A stretch of 10,408 nucleotides of DNA from Rhodospirillales bacterium (GCA_015654825.1 JAATGE010000464.1:1-10408); one strand, 5' to 3'; positions 1-6,339 are shown, counted from the stretch's first letter. The notes: generated by a model from the sequence alone, not told the origin. A program made the numbers and translations.

Positions 1-2
1 CT

Positions 3-878
3 TCCGATGGCAGGCTGGTGCGGCTGCAATTCTATTCCCTGCCCCGTATCCGGCGGTCGATGCCGGCGCGAATGCATATTGCGCGATATTATGAAGATTT
101 TGCCGATTTGGAACGTAACCCGCCGGACGCGATCATCGTGACCGGAACGGAGCCGCGGGCGCGCTCGCTGAAGGACGAGCCCTACTGGGATGCGCTGGCG
201 AGATTGATTGATTGGGCTGAGGACTGGGCCATGCCAAGTGTCTGGTCATGCCTGGCTGCACACGCGGCGGTCCTGCGCCTGGATGGCATCGAGCGTCACG
301 CACTCGGCCCGAAACTGTCCGGTGTTTTCGAGTGCCGGATCAATTCATCGGCGCATCACATTGTCAACGGTCTGCCCGAGCGGTGGCGGGTTCCGCATTC
401 CCGGCTCTATGGCCTGCGGGAAAGCGCATTGAGTGCCTCCGGCTATAGCGTGTTATCCAGATCGGGCGAGGTGGGGCCCGACATCTTCGTCAGGCGCAGC
501 CGGGGGCTTCAGCTTTTCCTTCAGGGCCACCCGGAATACGGCCCGTCGGCGCTGCTTGGAGAATACCGGCGCGATGTTGCGCGGTTTCTTGGCGGGGAGC
601 GCGACAATTGTCCTGAGGTGCCGCGCCACTATTGTTCACCGGCCGTGGAAGACAAATTCGTCGAGTTGAGCGCGCGGGCGCGCGAGTCGCGAAATCCCGA
701 TCTTCTCACAGCGTTCGACGCGCTGCTGGCCGAAATATCTGTTCCGCATTCGTGGTTCGATGCCGCAGGCCGCATTTATGCAAACCTTCTCGCCTATCTC
801 GATGATCGGCGGGCAGGGCGTTTGGGCGTAACGCATTTTTCCAAGGAAGCGGCAGGCGAACCGCATCTGGCAGCTTGA
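3..878 (+). CDS. MetA-like homoserine O-acyltransferase (HTS family), 5' truncated by the window edge
   Basis: The family transfers an acyl group from succinyl- or acetyl-CoA to the hydroxyl of homoserine in methionine synthesis, in the cytoplasm. The frame is open from base 3; the first start-like codon is GTG at 18, but comparison with E. coli MetA from memory suggests about 60 N-terminal residues lie upstream. Numbered from GTG 18, the nucleophile is Cys78 (WSCLAAHAAVL), followed by KLSGVFE (99-105), VPHSR (125-129) and the His171/Glu173 pair in GHPEYGP; Cys-to-His spacing of 93 equals E. coli Cys142-His235. The C-terminal SWFDAAGRIYANLLAYL also matches the family. Oddities: the residue after Cys is Leu rather than Trp, the TGAP motif reads TGTEP, and Arg47 falls where E. 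coli has Gly111 and acetyl-CoA users have Glu. The family is secure, the exact substrates are not. A 96-bp gap separates it from the glycan genes. Confidence 0.85.
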   Translation, partial: SDGRLVRLQFYSLPRIRRSMPARMHIARYYEDFADLERNPPDAIIVTGTEPRARSLKDEPYWDALARLIDWAEDWAMPSVWSCLAAHAAVLRLDGIERHALGPKLSGVFECRINSSAHHIVNGLPERWRVPHSRLYGLRESALSASGYSVLSRSGEVGPDIFVRRSRGLQLFLQGHPEYGPSALLGEYRRDVARFLGGERDNCPEVPRHYCSPAVEDKFVELSARARESRNPDLLTAFDALLAEISVPHSWFDAAGRIYANLLAYLDDRRAGRLGVTHFSKEAAGEPHLAA

Positions 879-906
879 AATGACGATCATTCGCTTAGCA
901 CTCACG

Positions 907-934
907 TTGATTTGCAATCGCCGCAATTTAGATT
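907..934 (+). promoter_or_regulatory. Candidate sigma70-type promoter for the GT26/acyltransferase unit
   Basis: In the 96-bp gap after the MetA-like gene, TTGATT (907-912) is followed after 16 bp by TAGATT (929-934), each matching 4 of 6 consensus bases, in a locally AT-rich stretch. A TTGC...GCAA inverted repeat (913-927 region) lies in the spacer. It would start a leader of roughly 35 nt before the ATG at 975. Prediction by eye only. Confidence 0.3.
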
Positions 935-974
935 TTTCAGAAATGGCGCAAGTACGCCGGAAAGGTAACGCCTG

Positions 975-1868
975 ATGCTCCTCGAACTGGCAAGACGTGA
1001 ACGAACCCTTTCCAGTGGCGCCTGGCCGGACGACCAAATGCCGTCCCCAGACGCGACGCTGGGCGCTGACAGGCACGCCGCCATGTTTCTCGGCGTACCC
1101 CTGCATCTGCTGACAATGGAACAGACGGTATCCCGGATCATCGCTGCGATTCAGGAAAGGCGAACGATCCGTCAGGTCTCGCTTACCGTTGCGAAGCTGG
1201 TAACGCTCAGGCGGGACGCGGAATTGGCAGCCGATGTCATCGGCGCGGATATCGTTTCGGCCGATGGAATGGGCATCGTAATCGGTGCCAGATTGCTCGG
1301 TGTGGGCGTGCCGGAACGCGTGGCCGGCGTTGACCTGATGGAGATACTGCTTTCGCGTTGTGCGGAATTGGGGTTTCGGCCGTACTTGCTGGGGGCCCGC
1401 CCGGAAGTGCTCGATCAGGCAATTGAAAGGCTGGCCGTGCGCCACCCAACTCTCCGCATGGCCGGGTCCCACCACGGTTATTATACGCCCGCGGAGGAAG
1501 CGGATGTGGTCGCGGAAATTCTGGCCACCGGCCCAGACTGCCTGTTTGTGGGGATGCCCACTCCGCGCAAGGAACGTTTTATGGCGCGCCACCATGCGGC
1601 GCTGAATATTCCATTCATCATGGGAGTTGGCGGCGGCTTGGATGTACTCGCCGGCGTGGTTCGCCGCGCGCCGACTGCGTGGCAGAACGCCGGGCTCGAA
1701 TGGCTATACCGTACGTTGCAGGAGCCGCGCCGCATGTGGCGCCGATATCTTACCACTAACCTGCTCTATGCCTGGGTGTTATCGAGCGCTGTCATGCGAA
1801 GGGCGCTCGGATCCGAAAATTCCATCGTACGGGTTCGCGCGCGCGCGGGAGAGCCGCGATGGCGGTAA
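975..1868 (+). CDS. WecG/TagA/CpsF-family glycosyltransferase (GT26), probable ManNAc(A) transferase
   Basis: GT26 enzymes transfer N-acetylmannosamine or its uronic acid from a UDP donor to an undecaprenyl-PP-linked sugar at the inner face of the cytoplasmic membrane. Family signatures in order: SADGMG (95-100, with Asp97 as the likely catalytic acid/base), ERVAGVDLM (114-122), LLGARPEV (138-145), GSHHGYY (164-170), VGMPTPRKERF (192-202), GVGGGLDVLAG (217-227) and RAPTAWQNAGLEWLYR (231-246). An Arg-rich tail (EPRRMWRRYL, 250-259) resembles the C-terminal appendage thought to dock GT26 proteins on the membrane. The protein is 297 aa against about 245 typical, the excess being a low-similarity N-terminus of ~35 residues. 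ATG 975 has GGAAAGG about 9 bp upstream; ATG 1083 is the fallback start. Ser69/Thr71 replace the usual Thr-x-Asn. wecB and wecC further along supply UDP-ManNAcA, the expected donor, so a WecG-like role is likely but inferred. Confidence 0.88.
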   Translation: MLLELARRERTLSSGAWPDDQMPSPDATLGADRHAAMFLGVPLHLLTMEQTVSRIIAAIQERRTIRQVSLTVAKLVTLRRDAELAADVIGADIVSADGMGIVIGARLLGVGVPERVAGVDLMEILLSRCAELGFRPYLLGARPEVLDQAIERLAVRHPTLRMAGSHHGYYTPAEEADVVAEILATGPDCLFVGMPTPRKERFMARHHAALNIPFIMGVGGGLDVLAGVVRRAPTAWQNAGLEWLYRTLQEPRRMWRRYLTTNLLYAWVLSSAVMRRALGSENSIVRVRARAGEPRWR

Positions 1869-2845
1869 GTCGGTTTGGTTTAAACGACGCTGAAATCACT
1901 GCATCGCCCGGCGCCGATGAGTTGGAATTTCCCGAATCCAAGAGCGATCGGCAGCGCCTGCCCGTCGTGACGCGCGACCGCAATAGCGGCATTCGCTGCC
2001 GGCAGATCGGTCGGGACGACCTGCCCATGATAGCGGATCTCCTGCATCTCGGATTTCCCAGCAAATCGACTGCCCGCCTGATGGCCGCGCTCGAGCGGCT
2101 TGCGGCACGGCCGGCGCCGGAAGGATACCCGCAATTCGGCTACATGCTGGAGGCTGGGCAGGAGGCGGTTGGAGTACTTCTTACGCTATTCGCCGTCATT
2201 TTCGACAGTGGGCGGCGCTTCGTGCGGTGCAACGTGGCCTGCTGGTACGTGCTTCCGCGCTTCCGCCTTTACGCCCCATTACTACTGAGGCGCGCCGGTG
2301 AACGTTCGGAAATCACTCACATCAATATTTCTCCCGCCGCAATCACTCTGCAGACCATTGAAGCCCAGGGCTTTCGGCGTTTCTGCAGCGGTTCCTTCGC
2401 GGCCGTGCCGGCCTTTCAGTTTGGGGCTCGCAATGTGAAGATCGGCGGCGTGCCGAAAACCGGTACCGAGAGCGAGGGTCTCGCGGCGTTCGAGTTGAAC
2501 ATTTTGCGTGACCATGAAAGTTACGGTTGCGTCAGTCTGGTCTGCCGGTCTGGCGACGGCAGTTACCCTTTCGTATTCCGGCGCAGAACTTTCAGGCGGT
2601 TCCCGGTTCCGGGAGCGCAACTGCTCTATTGCAGGGAGCTCGCGGATTTGCCGAAATTTGGCGGTGCCATCGGCCGTTATCTTGCGCGGAAGGGAATGCC
2701 ATGGATTCTCGTTGGCACCGACGGGCCGATCGCAGGTCTCGCAGGAAAATACTTTCCTGACAAACTACCCATGTATTTCAAGGGCCCCGATAAGCCCCGC
2801 CCCGGCGAACTGATTTATACCGAGGCCGCGCTGTTCGACTTTTGA
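1859..2845 (+). CDS. GNAT-like acyl-CoA acyltransferase of a polysaccharide cluster
   Basis: The 328-aa protein resembles, from memory, the 'acyl-CoA acyltransferase' family found beside exopolysaccharide genes in alphaproteobacteria. A GNAT-like half spans about residues 45-180: RQIGRDDLPMIADLL opens it, GYMLEAGQEAVGVLLTLF (94-111) is the central strand pair, RCNVACWYVLPRFR (123-136) the CoA-binding region, and THINISPAAITLQTIEAQGF (153-172) the distal part. The C-terminal half ends with YFKGPDKPRPGELIYTEAALF, a typical ending of this family. No signal peptide or membrane segment is seen. ATG 1859 has GGGAG 7 bp upstream and overlaps the GT26 stop by 10 bp (ATGGCGGTAA), so the two are probably co-translated. 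The first ~44 residues look disordered. A likely role is acylation of a sugar or lipid-linked intermediate of the glycan; acceptor and acyl chain cannot be read from sequence. Confidence 0.72.
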   Translation: MAVSRFGLNDAEITASPGADELEFPESKSDRQRLPVVTRDRNSGIRCRQIGRDDLPMIADLLHLGFPSKSTARLMAALERLAARPAPEGYPQFGYMLEAGQEAVGVLLTLFAVIFDSGRRFVRCNVACWYVLPRFRLYAPLLLRRAGERSEITHINISPAAITLQTIEAQGFRRFCSGSFAAVPAFQFGARNVKIGGVPKTGTESEGLAAFELNILRDHESYGCVSLVCRSGDGSYPFVFRRRTFRRFPVPGAQLLYCRELADLPKFGGAIGRYLARKGMPWILVGTDGPIAGLAGKYFPDKLPMYFKGPDKPRPGELIYTEAALFDF

Positions 2846-2876
2846 GCGGAGCCCTATGGGAGGTAAGTTAAGGCCA

Positions 2877-3068
2877 GAAAGGCCAGGGCTCTGCCCTGGA
2901 CCCGCTGCGGCCTGAGGCCCCAGACCCCCAGTAGCGCTGCGCGACTTCTCATCATTCGCAGGCGAAGCCATTACCCGATATGGATTCCCAAGCTTCGCCG
3001 TTCTCCCCAATGAGTGGGGGTCTGGGGCCTCAGGCCCCAGCGGGTCCGGGGCAGAGCCCTGGCCTTCC
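2877..3068. repeat. 192-bp inverted-repeat element (54-bp arms) between convergent genes; MITE/REP-like, possible bidirectional terminator
   Basis: Arms 2877-2930 and 3015-3068 are reverse complements with only three mismatches (at 2878, 2897, 2908; 2897 could form G-U in RNA). Each arm holds smaller palindromes: CCAGGGC-TCT-GCCCTGG (2883-2899) on the left and CTGGGGCC-TCA-GGCCCCAG (3022-3040) on the right. The 84-bp centre has a further 8-bp stem, GGCGAAGC (2961-2968) with GCTTCGCC (2992-2999). No start-to-stop frame of interest lies inside and I see no clear target-site duplication. It fills most of the 247-bp gap between the acyltransferase stop and the GT2 stop. Repeats with wording like GGGTCTGGGGCCTCAGGCCC are, from memory, common in Acetobacteraceae genomes. 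It would form a very stable hairpin in either transcript, so termination or mRNA protection is plausible; there is no U tract. Confidence 0.85.
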
Positions 3069-3092
3069 ATTCGCACCCAGGCGAAATTCGCC

Positions 3093-4226
3093 CTACGGCG
3101 CGGAGTGGCTCTTCAGCATTTGATCAGGACGGCCTATTTCGCCGCGCAGACCCGCCAACAAGCCGCGGGCGCCGGCGACGATATTCACGAACGAACCGGT
3201 CGTGATGAAGGTGGCGATATATACCATCTGCATGACGACCGTCCATGGCAGCCAAAGGCGATGCCTGTCGCGAACGAACAAAATCCGATTACGAAATTCG
3301 AGGTAGACCGCCAGGCGGGACCGGCCAGCGCGCGTACTTGCGCTGCCGATCGTCGTGCCGCCTTTGTGCGGCACAACGGAACGATGCGCGTAGCCGAGCG
3401 TGCCGATCGCCTTCGCGCGACATCCCCACTCCAGATCCTCGAAATACAGGAAATAGCGCTCGTCCATCAATCCGATGCGGTTGATCAGATCGCGAGTAAT
3501 GTAAACTGAGGCGCCGGAAGGCGCATCCAACCGCGCCTCGAGCGCGTCGGGATCAGGTTCGATGGCGGAAGCCGCCTCGAAATCGATTGTTGTCGTGCGC
3601 GCGGTAAATTTGCGCCATTGCAGGCCCCGGCTACGAACCCGGTCCGCCGGCGCTGAGCTTGTAATCCGGCTGCCGACCATGCCACGGTTTCGTCTTGCCG
3701 CATGCTCGGCAAGTTCGAAAAGTGCGGATGGCGCCGGCTCGGTGTCCGGGTTGAGGATCCAAACCGCCTGCCAGCCGGGCACGTTCAGCAACGGCCGCAG
3801 CCAGGCATTGATCGCGCCGGCATAGCCGAGATTCTCGGGCATTTCCGCGACACGGACAAAAGTCGTGGCGGCCGGATCCTCGCGCTGCAGGCGGAAGTCG
3901 ATTTCCGGGCAGCGGTCCGTAACACCAACGATCGGTTGCAAATCCGCGATCGGCTGGCACGGGCTGCCTACTTCGGCCAATGCATCATGCAGCGCAGCCA
4001 TTCCCTCCGCGCCTCCGTTCTCGGCAATCAACACCTCGAACGGCGGTTGTGCGGTGGCAGCCGCCAGGGAACGCAGGCAGCCGACGATGTCGCCGGCGTT
4101 GCGGAAGCCCACGATGATGATGGCGACAGCCTGCAGCGTCACTTGCGGTGGCCGATTGGGAGTAAAAAACGTCGCCACGGGACAGGCATCCTGCACCGTG
4201 CCCTCATCCGCCTGGGTGTGCGCCAT
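3093..4226 (-). CDS. Family 2 glycosyltransferase (rhamnosyltransferase-like, GT-A fold)
   Basis: A cytoplasmic-face glycosyltransferase that would add one sugar from a nucleotide donor to the growing lipid-linked glycan. From ATG 4226 (377 aa): the nucleotide-binding strand VAIIIVGFRNAGDIVGCLRSL (34-54), EVLIAENGG (64-72), PENLGYAGAINAWL (130-143), the DxD-type acid motif ILNPDTEP (157-164), a substrate loop DAPSGASVYITRDLINRIG (234-252), and the acceptor/catalytic motif FLYFEDLEWGCRAKAIG (259-275). These match the WbbL/rhamnosyltransferase branch of GT2. A hydrophobic stretch at about 327-347 may anchor the C-terminus. The start was chosen because the upstream stop and this ATG share TAATG (4228-4224), implying translational coupling; no good Shine-Dalgarno is seen. 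An in-frame ATG at 4244 and a longer open frame to 4430 lie inside the deacetylase gene and are not convincing. Donor and acceptor sugars are unknown. Confidence 0.85.
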   Translation of the reverse strand: MAHTQADEGTVQDACPVATFFTPNRPPQVTLQAVAIIIVGFRNAGDIVGCLRSLAAATAQPPFEVLIAENGGAEGMAALHDALAEVGSPCQPIADLQPIVGVTDRCPEIDFRLQREDPAATTFVRVAEMPENLGYAGAINAWLRPLLNVPGWQAVWILNPDTEPAPSALFELAEHAARRNRGMVGSRITSSAPADRVRSRGLQWRKFTARTTTIDFEAASAIEPDPDALEARLDAPSGASVYITRDLINRIGLMDERYFLYFEDLEWGCRAKAIGTLGYAHRSVVPHKGGTTIGSASTRAGRSRLAVYLEFRNRILFVRDRHRLWLPWTVVMQMVYIATFITTGSFVNIVAGARGLLAGLRGEIGRPDQMLKSHSAP

Positions 4227-5455
4227 TAGCGTAATTTGTACCATGCCGTTCGAAGATGGGGCAAGACCCGCAGTGAAAGAGGCAGCAGCAGCGGCTGTGC
4301 GTTGCGCGGACTGATGCGATAGAACACATCGGCGGCCGGGCGCAGCGCATTCGAACGGCCGTGCACAAGAAAGATCGCGCGGTGACCACTGGACCGCGCT
4401 GCTTCGAGCGCTGCATCCGTTGCGTCGCACTCACTTCCATAAGGTATGCTCAAAGATGTCACCGACTGGCCGGACATTTGTTCCAGCAGGTCGCGGCTCA
4501 GGCGGATTTCGGAGTCCAGATCGGCTTCCGTCAGGCTGCGGAAAAAACTGTGGCTCATTGAATGGTTGCCCACCCGAATACCGTAGTCGGTGAGCCGCCT
4601 CAGATCCGGTGCATCAAGAAACAGTTTGCAACTGCCGCGAATTTCGCGCTCGTCCAAACCGAAGCGCGTGCAAAGTGCCGCTTTCAGGTCGCTGGTCTGG
4701 GCGCTGCTCATTTGCGAGATATGATCGGAAATCAGTGCCTGCACCGAGACCGGGCATCGTTCATTCAATCCGATCAGCCGCGAAACCTCGGCGCCCCCCA
4801 GATGACTGACGGCGAGGGAGAGCAGGTTGTCGATCGGGACGGTCTGCGTCACGATCGAGTCGGGATTGATGAAAAACAGTGAGGGGGCATCCACCTCGCG
4901 CAAGATCGGACCGCCGACGTCGAGCACGGTGCGATAGACGTCGTCGAAGGTGATAAGCAGCGGCTTCCTCGGCAAGCTTCCGCGGATCAGGTCGTCCGGC
5001 CCCACGATATCGAAGTTCCGGGCAAAATACTTCACATGCCGCCGAAAGACCTCGGGATCCGTGGTGACGCCGAGCTGGTCCGTCATCCGGTTCTTCGCCG
5101 TCGAAAGCGAGTGATAGACGACAATCGTTGGTGCGTTGCCGGCGCCCACATGCCGATATTGCGCGGCGGGGCCGGAAGCCGAGGTTTGTGATTGCGCCTG
5201 GCCCCCTCGCGCCGGCTGTGAGCGCGACACGGCATGATTGCGCAACCGGAACCAGAGCCCTGCACCGCGCGGGCGCGAGGTCGGGATTTCGCTGGACACA
5301 GGACGATCGGTCTCCGCCGCACCCAGCCGATCGGCACGATCCGCCACCATGCCGAAGGGCCGGCCCGTCAACGTTGCGATCGGTCCACCCAGGTCATAAC
5401 CTATGGGCACAGCGCAAACTCCCGGCATTTCGGCGAGAAGAAACCGGGCGCACAT
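4226..5455 (-). CDS. Polysaccharide deacetylase (CE4, NodB homology domain)
   Basis: CE4 enzymes remove N- or O-acetyl groups from sugars using a divalent metal. From ATG 5455 (409 aa): the domain opens at PTIVVYHSL (109-117); motif 1 is ITFDD (168-172, base Asp171 and metal Asp172); motif 2 is HSMSH (298-302, metal His pair); motif 3 is SIPYG (336-340), without the classical Arg. The ~125 residues between motifs 1 and 2 exceed the NodB norm, so an insertion is present. No signal peptide is evident, unlike exported deacetylases, which suggests a cytoplasmic target or a lost N-terminus. The start is uncertain: ATG 5455 has GCGAGG 9 nt upstream (5470-5465), but residues 1-105 show no recognisable domain, and the frame is open further to 5674 with out-of-frame-looking Arg/Pro/Ala-rich content. 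It is followed directly by the GT2 gene via TAATG. The two probably form one transcript modifying the same glycan. Confidence 0.8.
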   Translation of the reverse strand: MCARFLLAEMPGVCAVPIGYDLGGPIATLTGRPFGMVADRADRLGAAETDRPVSSEIPTSRPRGAGLWFRLRNHAVSRSQPARGGQAQSQTSASGPAAQYRHVGAGNAPTIVVYHSLSTAKNRMTDQLGVTTDPEVFRRHVKYFARNFDIVGPDDLIRGSLPRKPLLITFDDVYRTVLDVGGPILREVDAPSLFFINPDSIVTQTVPIDNLLSLAVSHLGGAEVSRLIGLNERCPVSVQALISDHISQMSSAQTSDLKAALCTRFGLDEREIRGSCKLFLDAPDLRRLTDYGIRVGNHSMSHSFFRSLTEADLDSEIRLSRDLLEQMSGQSVTSLSIPYGSECDATDAALEAARSSGHRAIFLVHGRSNALRPAADVFYRISPRNAQPLLLPLSLRVLPHLRTAWYKLR

Positions 5456-5901
5456 GCATCGCATCCTCGCCGGGGGCGCCGTGCCGACATTGCCAGCCGC
5501 GGTCGTGTCGCCGAATGGGCACGAATGCGCGATCCTTGCTGGGAATCCTGCGCCGGTATGTCCTCTGCGCTCACGCGTTGCACCCCCACTCGCGGGCGGC
5601 GCCGCCGCTGCCCGGTGTCGTGAAGGCCGCGGCGACCGCGATGCCCGCGGGCCCTTCCGGAAACCTCCGCCCACACAACGTGCGCGATGCTCGCGCGTTC
5701 CCGGTCTTTGTGCGTCGACAGCGCAAGGAAAAATCGGGCCGGCGTGGCCGCTTTCAGCGTCATCACTGCCTCGTGTAGCCGGAGAAGCGGGAACGCAAAC
5801 CGCCGCGGCCAGGCGCGGCCGAACCCGGCAGCCCTCGCCGCTGGTTCTTGTGCCGGGGGGTGCTGCATGCGATCCAAATCAACCTGAGGGGTTCCGTGCA
5901 T
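5456..5901 (-). pseudogene. Possible decayed coding sequence upstream of the deacetylase, unknown family
   Basis: No intact gene is convincing here, but coding-like stretches with high GC at third codon positions hop between minus-strand frames. One frame starts near 5763 with MTLKAATPARFFLALSTHK and reads sensibly to about 5665 (IAHVVWAEV). The next frame then reads PEGPAGIAVAAAFTTPGSGG and AAREWGCNA before a stop near 5571, and further down SKDRAFVPIRRHDRGWQ and GAPGEDAMHV. After about 5455 the sensible frame is the deacetylase one (ARFLLAEMPGVCAVPIGYDL). This pattern suits a gene broken by two or more indels, with its tail fused to the deacetylase N-terminus. I do not recognise the family. 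Plus-strand open frames over the same bases are Arg/Pro-rich and look like shadows. Sequencing error is an alternative. Confidence 0.25.
5465..5470 (-). promoter_or_regulatory. Ribosome binding site choosing the ATG 5455 start of the deacetylase
   Basis: GCGAGG on the minus strand sits 9 nt before ATG 5455-5453. The ATG at 5464 directly abuts it and is too close, and the ATGs at 5428 and 5350 have nothing comparable. This supports, but does not prove, 5455 as the start. Confidence 0.4.
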
Positions 5902-6116
5902 GTGATGGCGGAGATCGTGGGTAATGCTGAACTACGGAGTGTCAGCCGCAGGTTGCGCTTGGGTGCTCAGCCGGGCCGCTGATTCCTGCCGGCGCTGGCT
6001 TCGACAATCGCCGCCCCGAAGTGACCCGATCCTCGCCTGGCGGGCTTCGGCCGTGATTGAACGGCATGAATTTCCCCGTTATTTTGGTGAGTCCCGCTTT
6101 GATGGACGTAAGGCAG

Positions 6117-6145
6117 AGTATGAACAAATTTAGTCAGGGTCGCAA
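6117..6145 (-). promoter_or_regulatory. Candidate leftward promoter
   Basis: On the minus strand TTGCGA (6145-6140) is followed after 17 bp by CATACT (6122-6117), each 4 of 6 to the sigma70 consensus, in AT-rich sequence. If real, its transcript would run about 650 nt before reaching the deacetylase start at 5455, which is consistent with a lost gene in between. Eye prediction only. Confidence 0.25.
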
Positions 6146-6231
6146 AATAAGTGCTACGGGGATTGCCCGATGTCGAGCCGTATGTTATCCTTTGCGAATT
6201 AGATTGCAAGCCAGAAGCGCGTGACCTAGAC

Positions 6232-6258
6232 CTGATAAAATCCCCAGAGCTGATAAAA
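6232..6258 (+). repeat. Pair of 9-bp direct repeats CTGATAAAA
   Basis: CTGATAAAA occurs exactly at 6232-6240 and 6250-6258, 18 bp apart start to start, upstream of wecB in AT-rich DNA. It may be a regulator binding site, or simply a duplicated -10-like box. Confidence 0.5.
6233..6241 (+). promoter_or_regulatory. Candidate extended -10 element for the wecB operon
   Basis: TGATAAAAT fits the extended -10 form TGnTAtaaT, with hexamer TAAAAT at 6236-6241. No good -35 lies 17 bp upstream, as is common for extended -10 promoters. Initiation near 6248 would give a leader of about 90 nt before the GTG at 6340. An alternative is TTGCCC (6163-6168) with TTATCC (6185-6190). Confidence 0.3.
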
Positions 6259-6326
6259 ATTTCGTATTGACGGTAATCATTGGCAGCAGGCCGCGTTATT
6301 TTGGCGAATTGGGCGCTGCCGGACGT

Positions 6327-6330
6327 GGAG
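6327..6330 (+). promoter_or_regulatory. Ribosome binding site deciding the GTG 6340 start of wecB
   Basis: GGAG at 6327-6330 lies 9 nt before GTG 6340. Starting there gives MKLRVMTVFGTRPEGIKM, the normal family N-terminus and length; the earlier TTG at 6280 would add 20 unrelated residues. Confidence 0.65.
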
Positions 6331-6339
6331 CAAAATAAC

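Larger units (their letters stand above)
5902..6339. other. Divergent intergenic region upstream of wecB
   Basis: From 5902 to about 6110 I see no supportable gene on either strand; short frames have mixed composition and no family resemblance. From about 6110 to 6270 base composition shifts to clearly AT-richer sequence, the only such stretch of this size in the window. It carries candidate promoters for both directions plus a 9-bp direct repeat, listed separately. It probably serves both the rightward wecB-wecC-wzx operon and the leftward deacetylase-GT2 pair. Confidence 0.5.

Noticed and set aside
636..1595. Long minus-strand open frame opposite the MetA-like and GT26 genes
   Set aside because: It lies antisense to two well-supported genes, has an out-of-frame composition rich in Arg, Gln and His, and shows no family motif.
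2877..3068. Insertion sequence with transposase
   Set aside because: Only 192 bp, with no transposase-like frame and no clear target duplication; a non-autonomous or REP-like repeat fits better.
4227..4430. Longer N-terminus for the GT2 protein starting at 4430
   Set aside because: The extra residues fall inside the deacetylase coding region, are low-complexity and are absent from the family; TAATG coupling explains the shorter start.
5128..5924. Plus-strand open frames across the deacetylase 5' region and upstream
   Set aside because: Arg/Pro/His/Cys-rich translation without domains, overlapping the deacetylase antisense; typical of GC-rich shadow frames.
6280..6339. TTG 6280 as wecB start
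   Set aside because: It adds 20 residues not seen in the family; GTG 6340 has a well-spaced ribosome site and gives the normal length.
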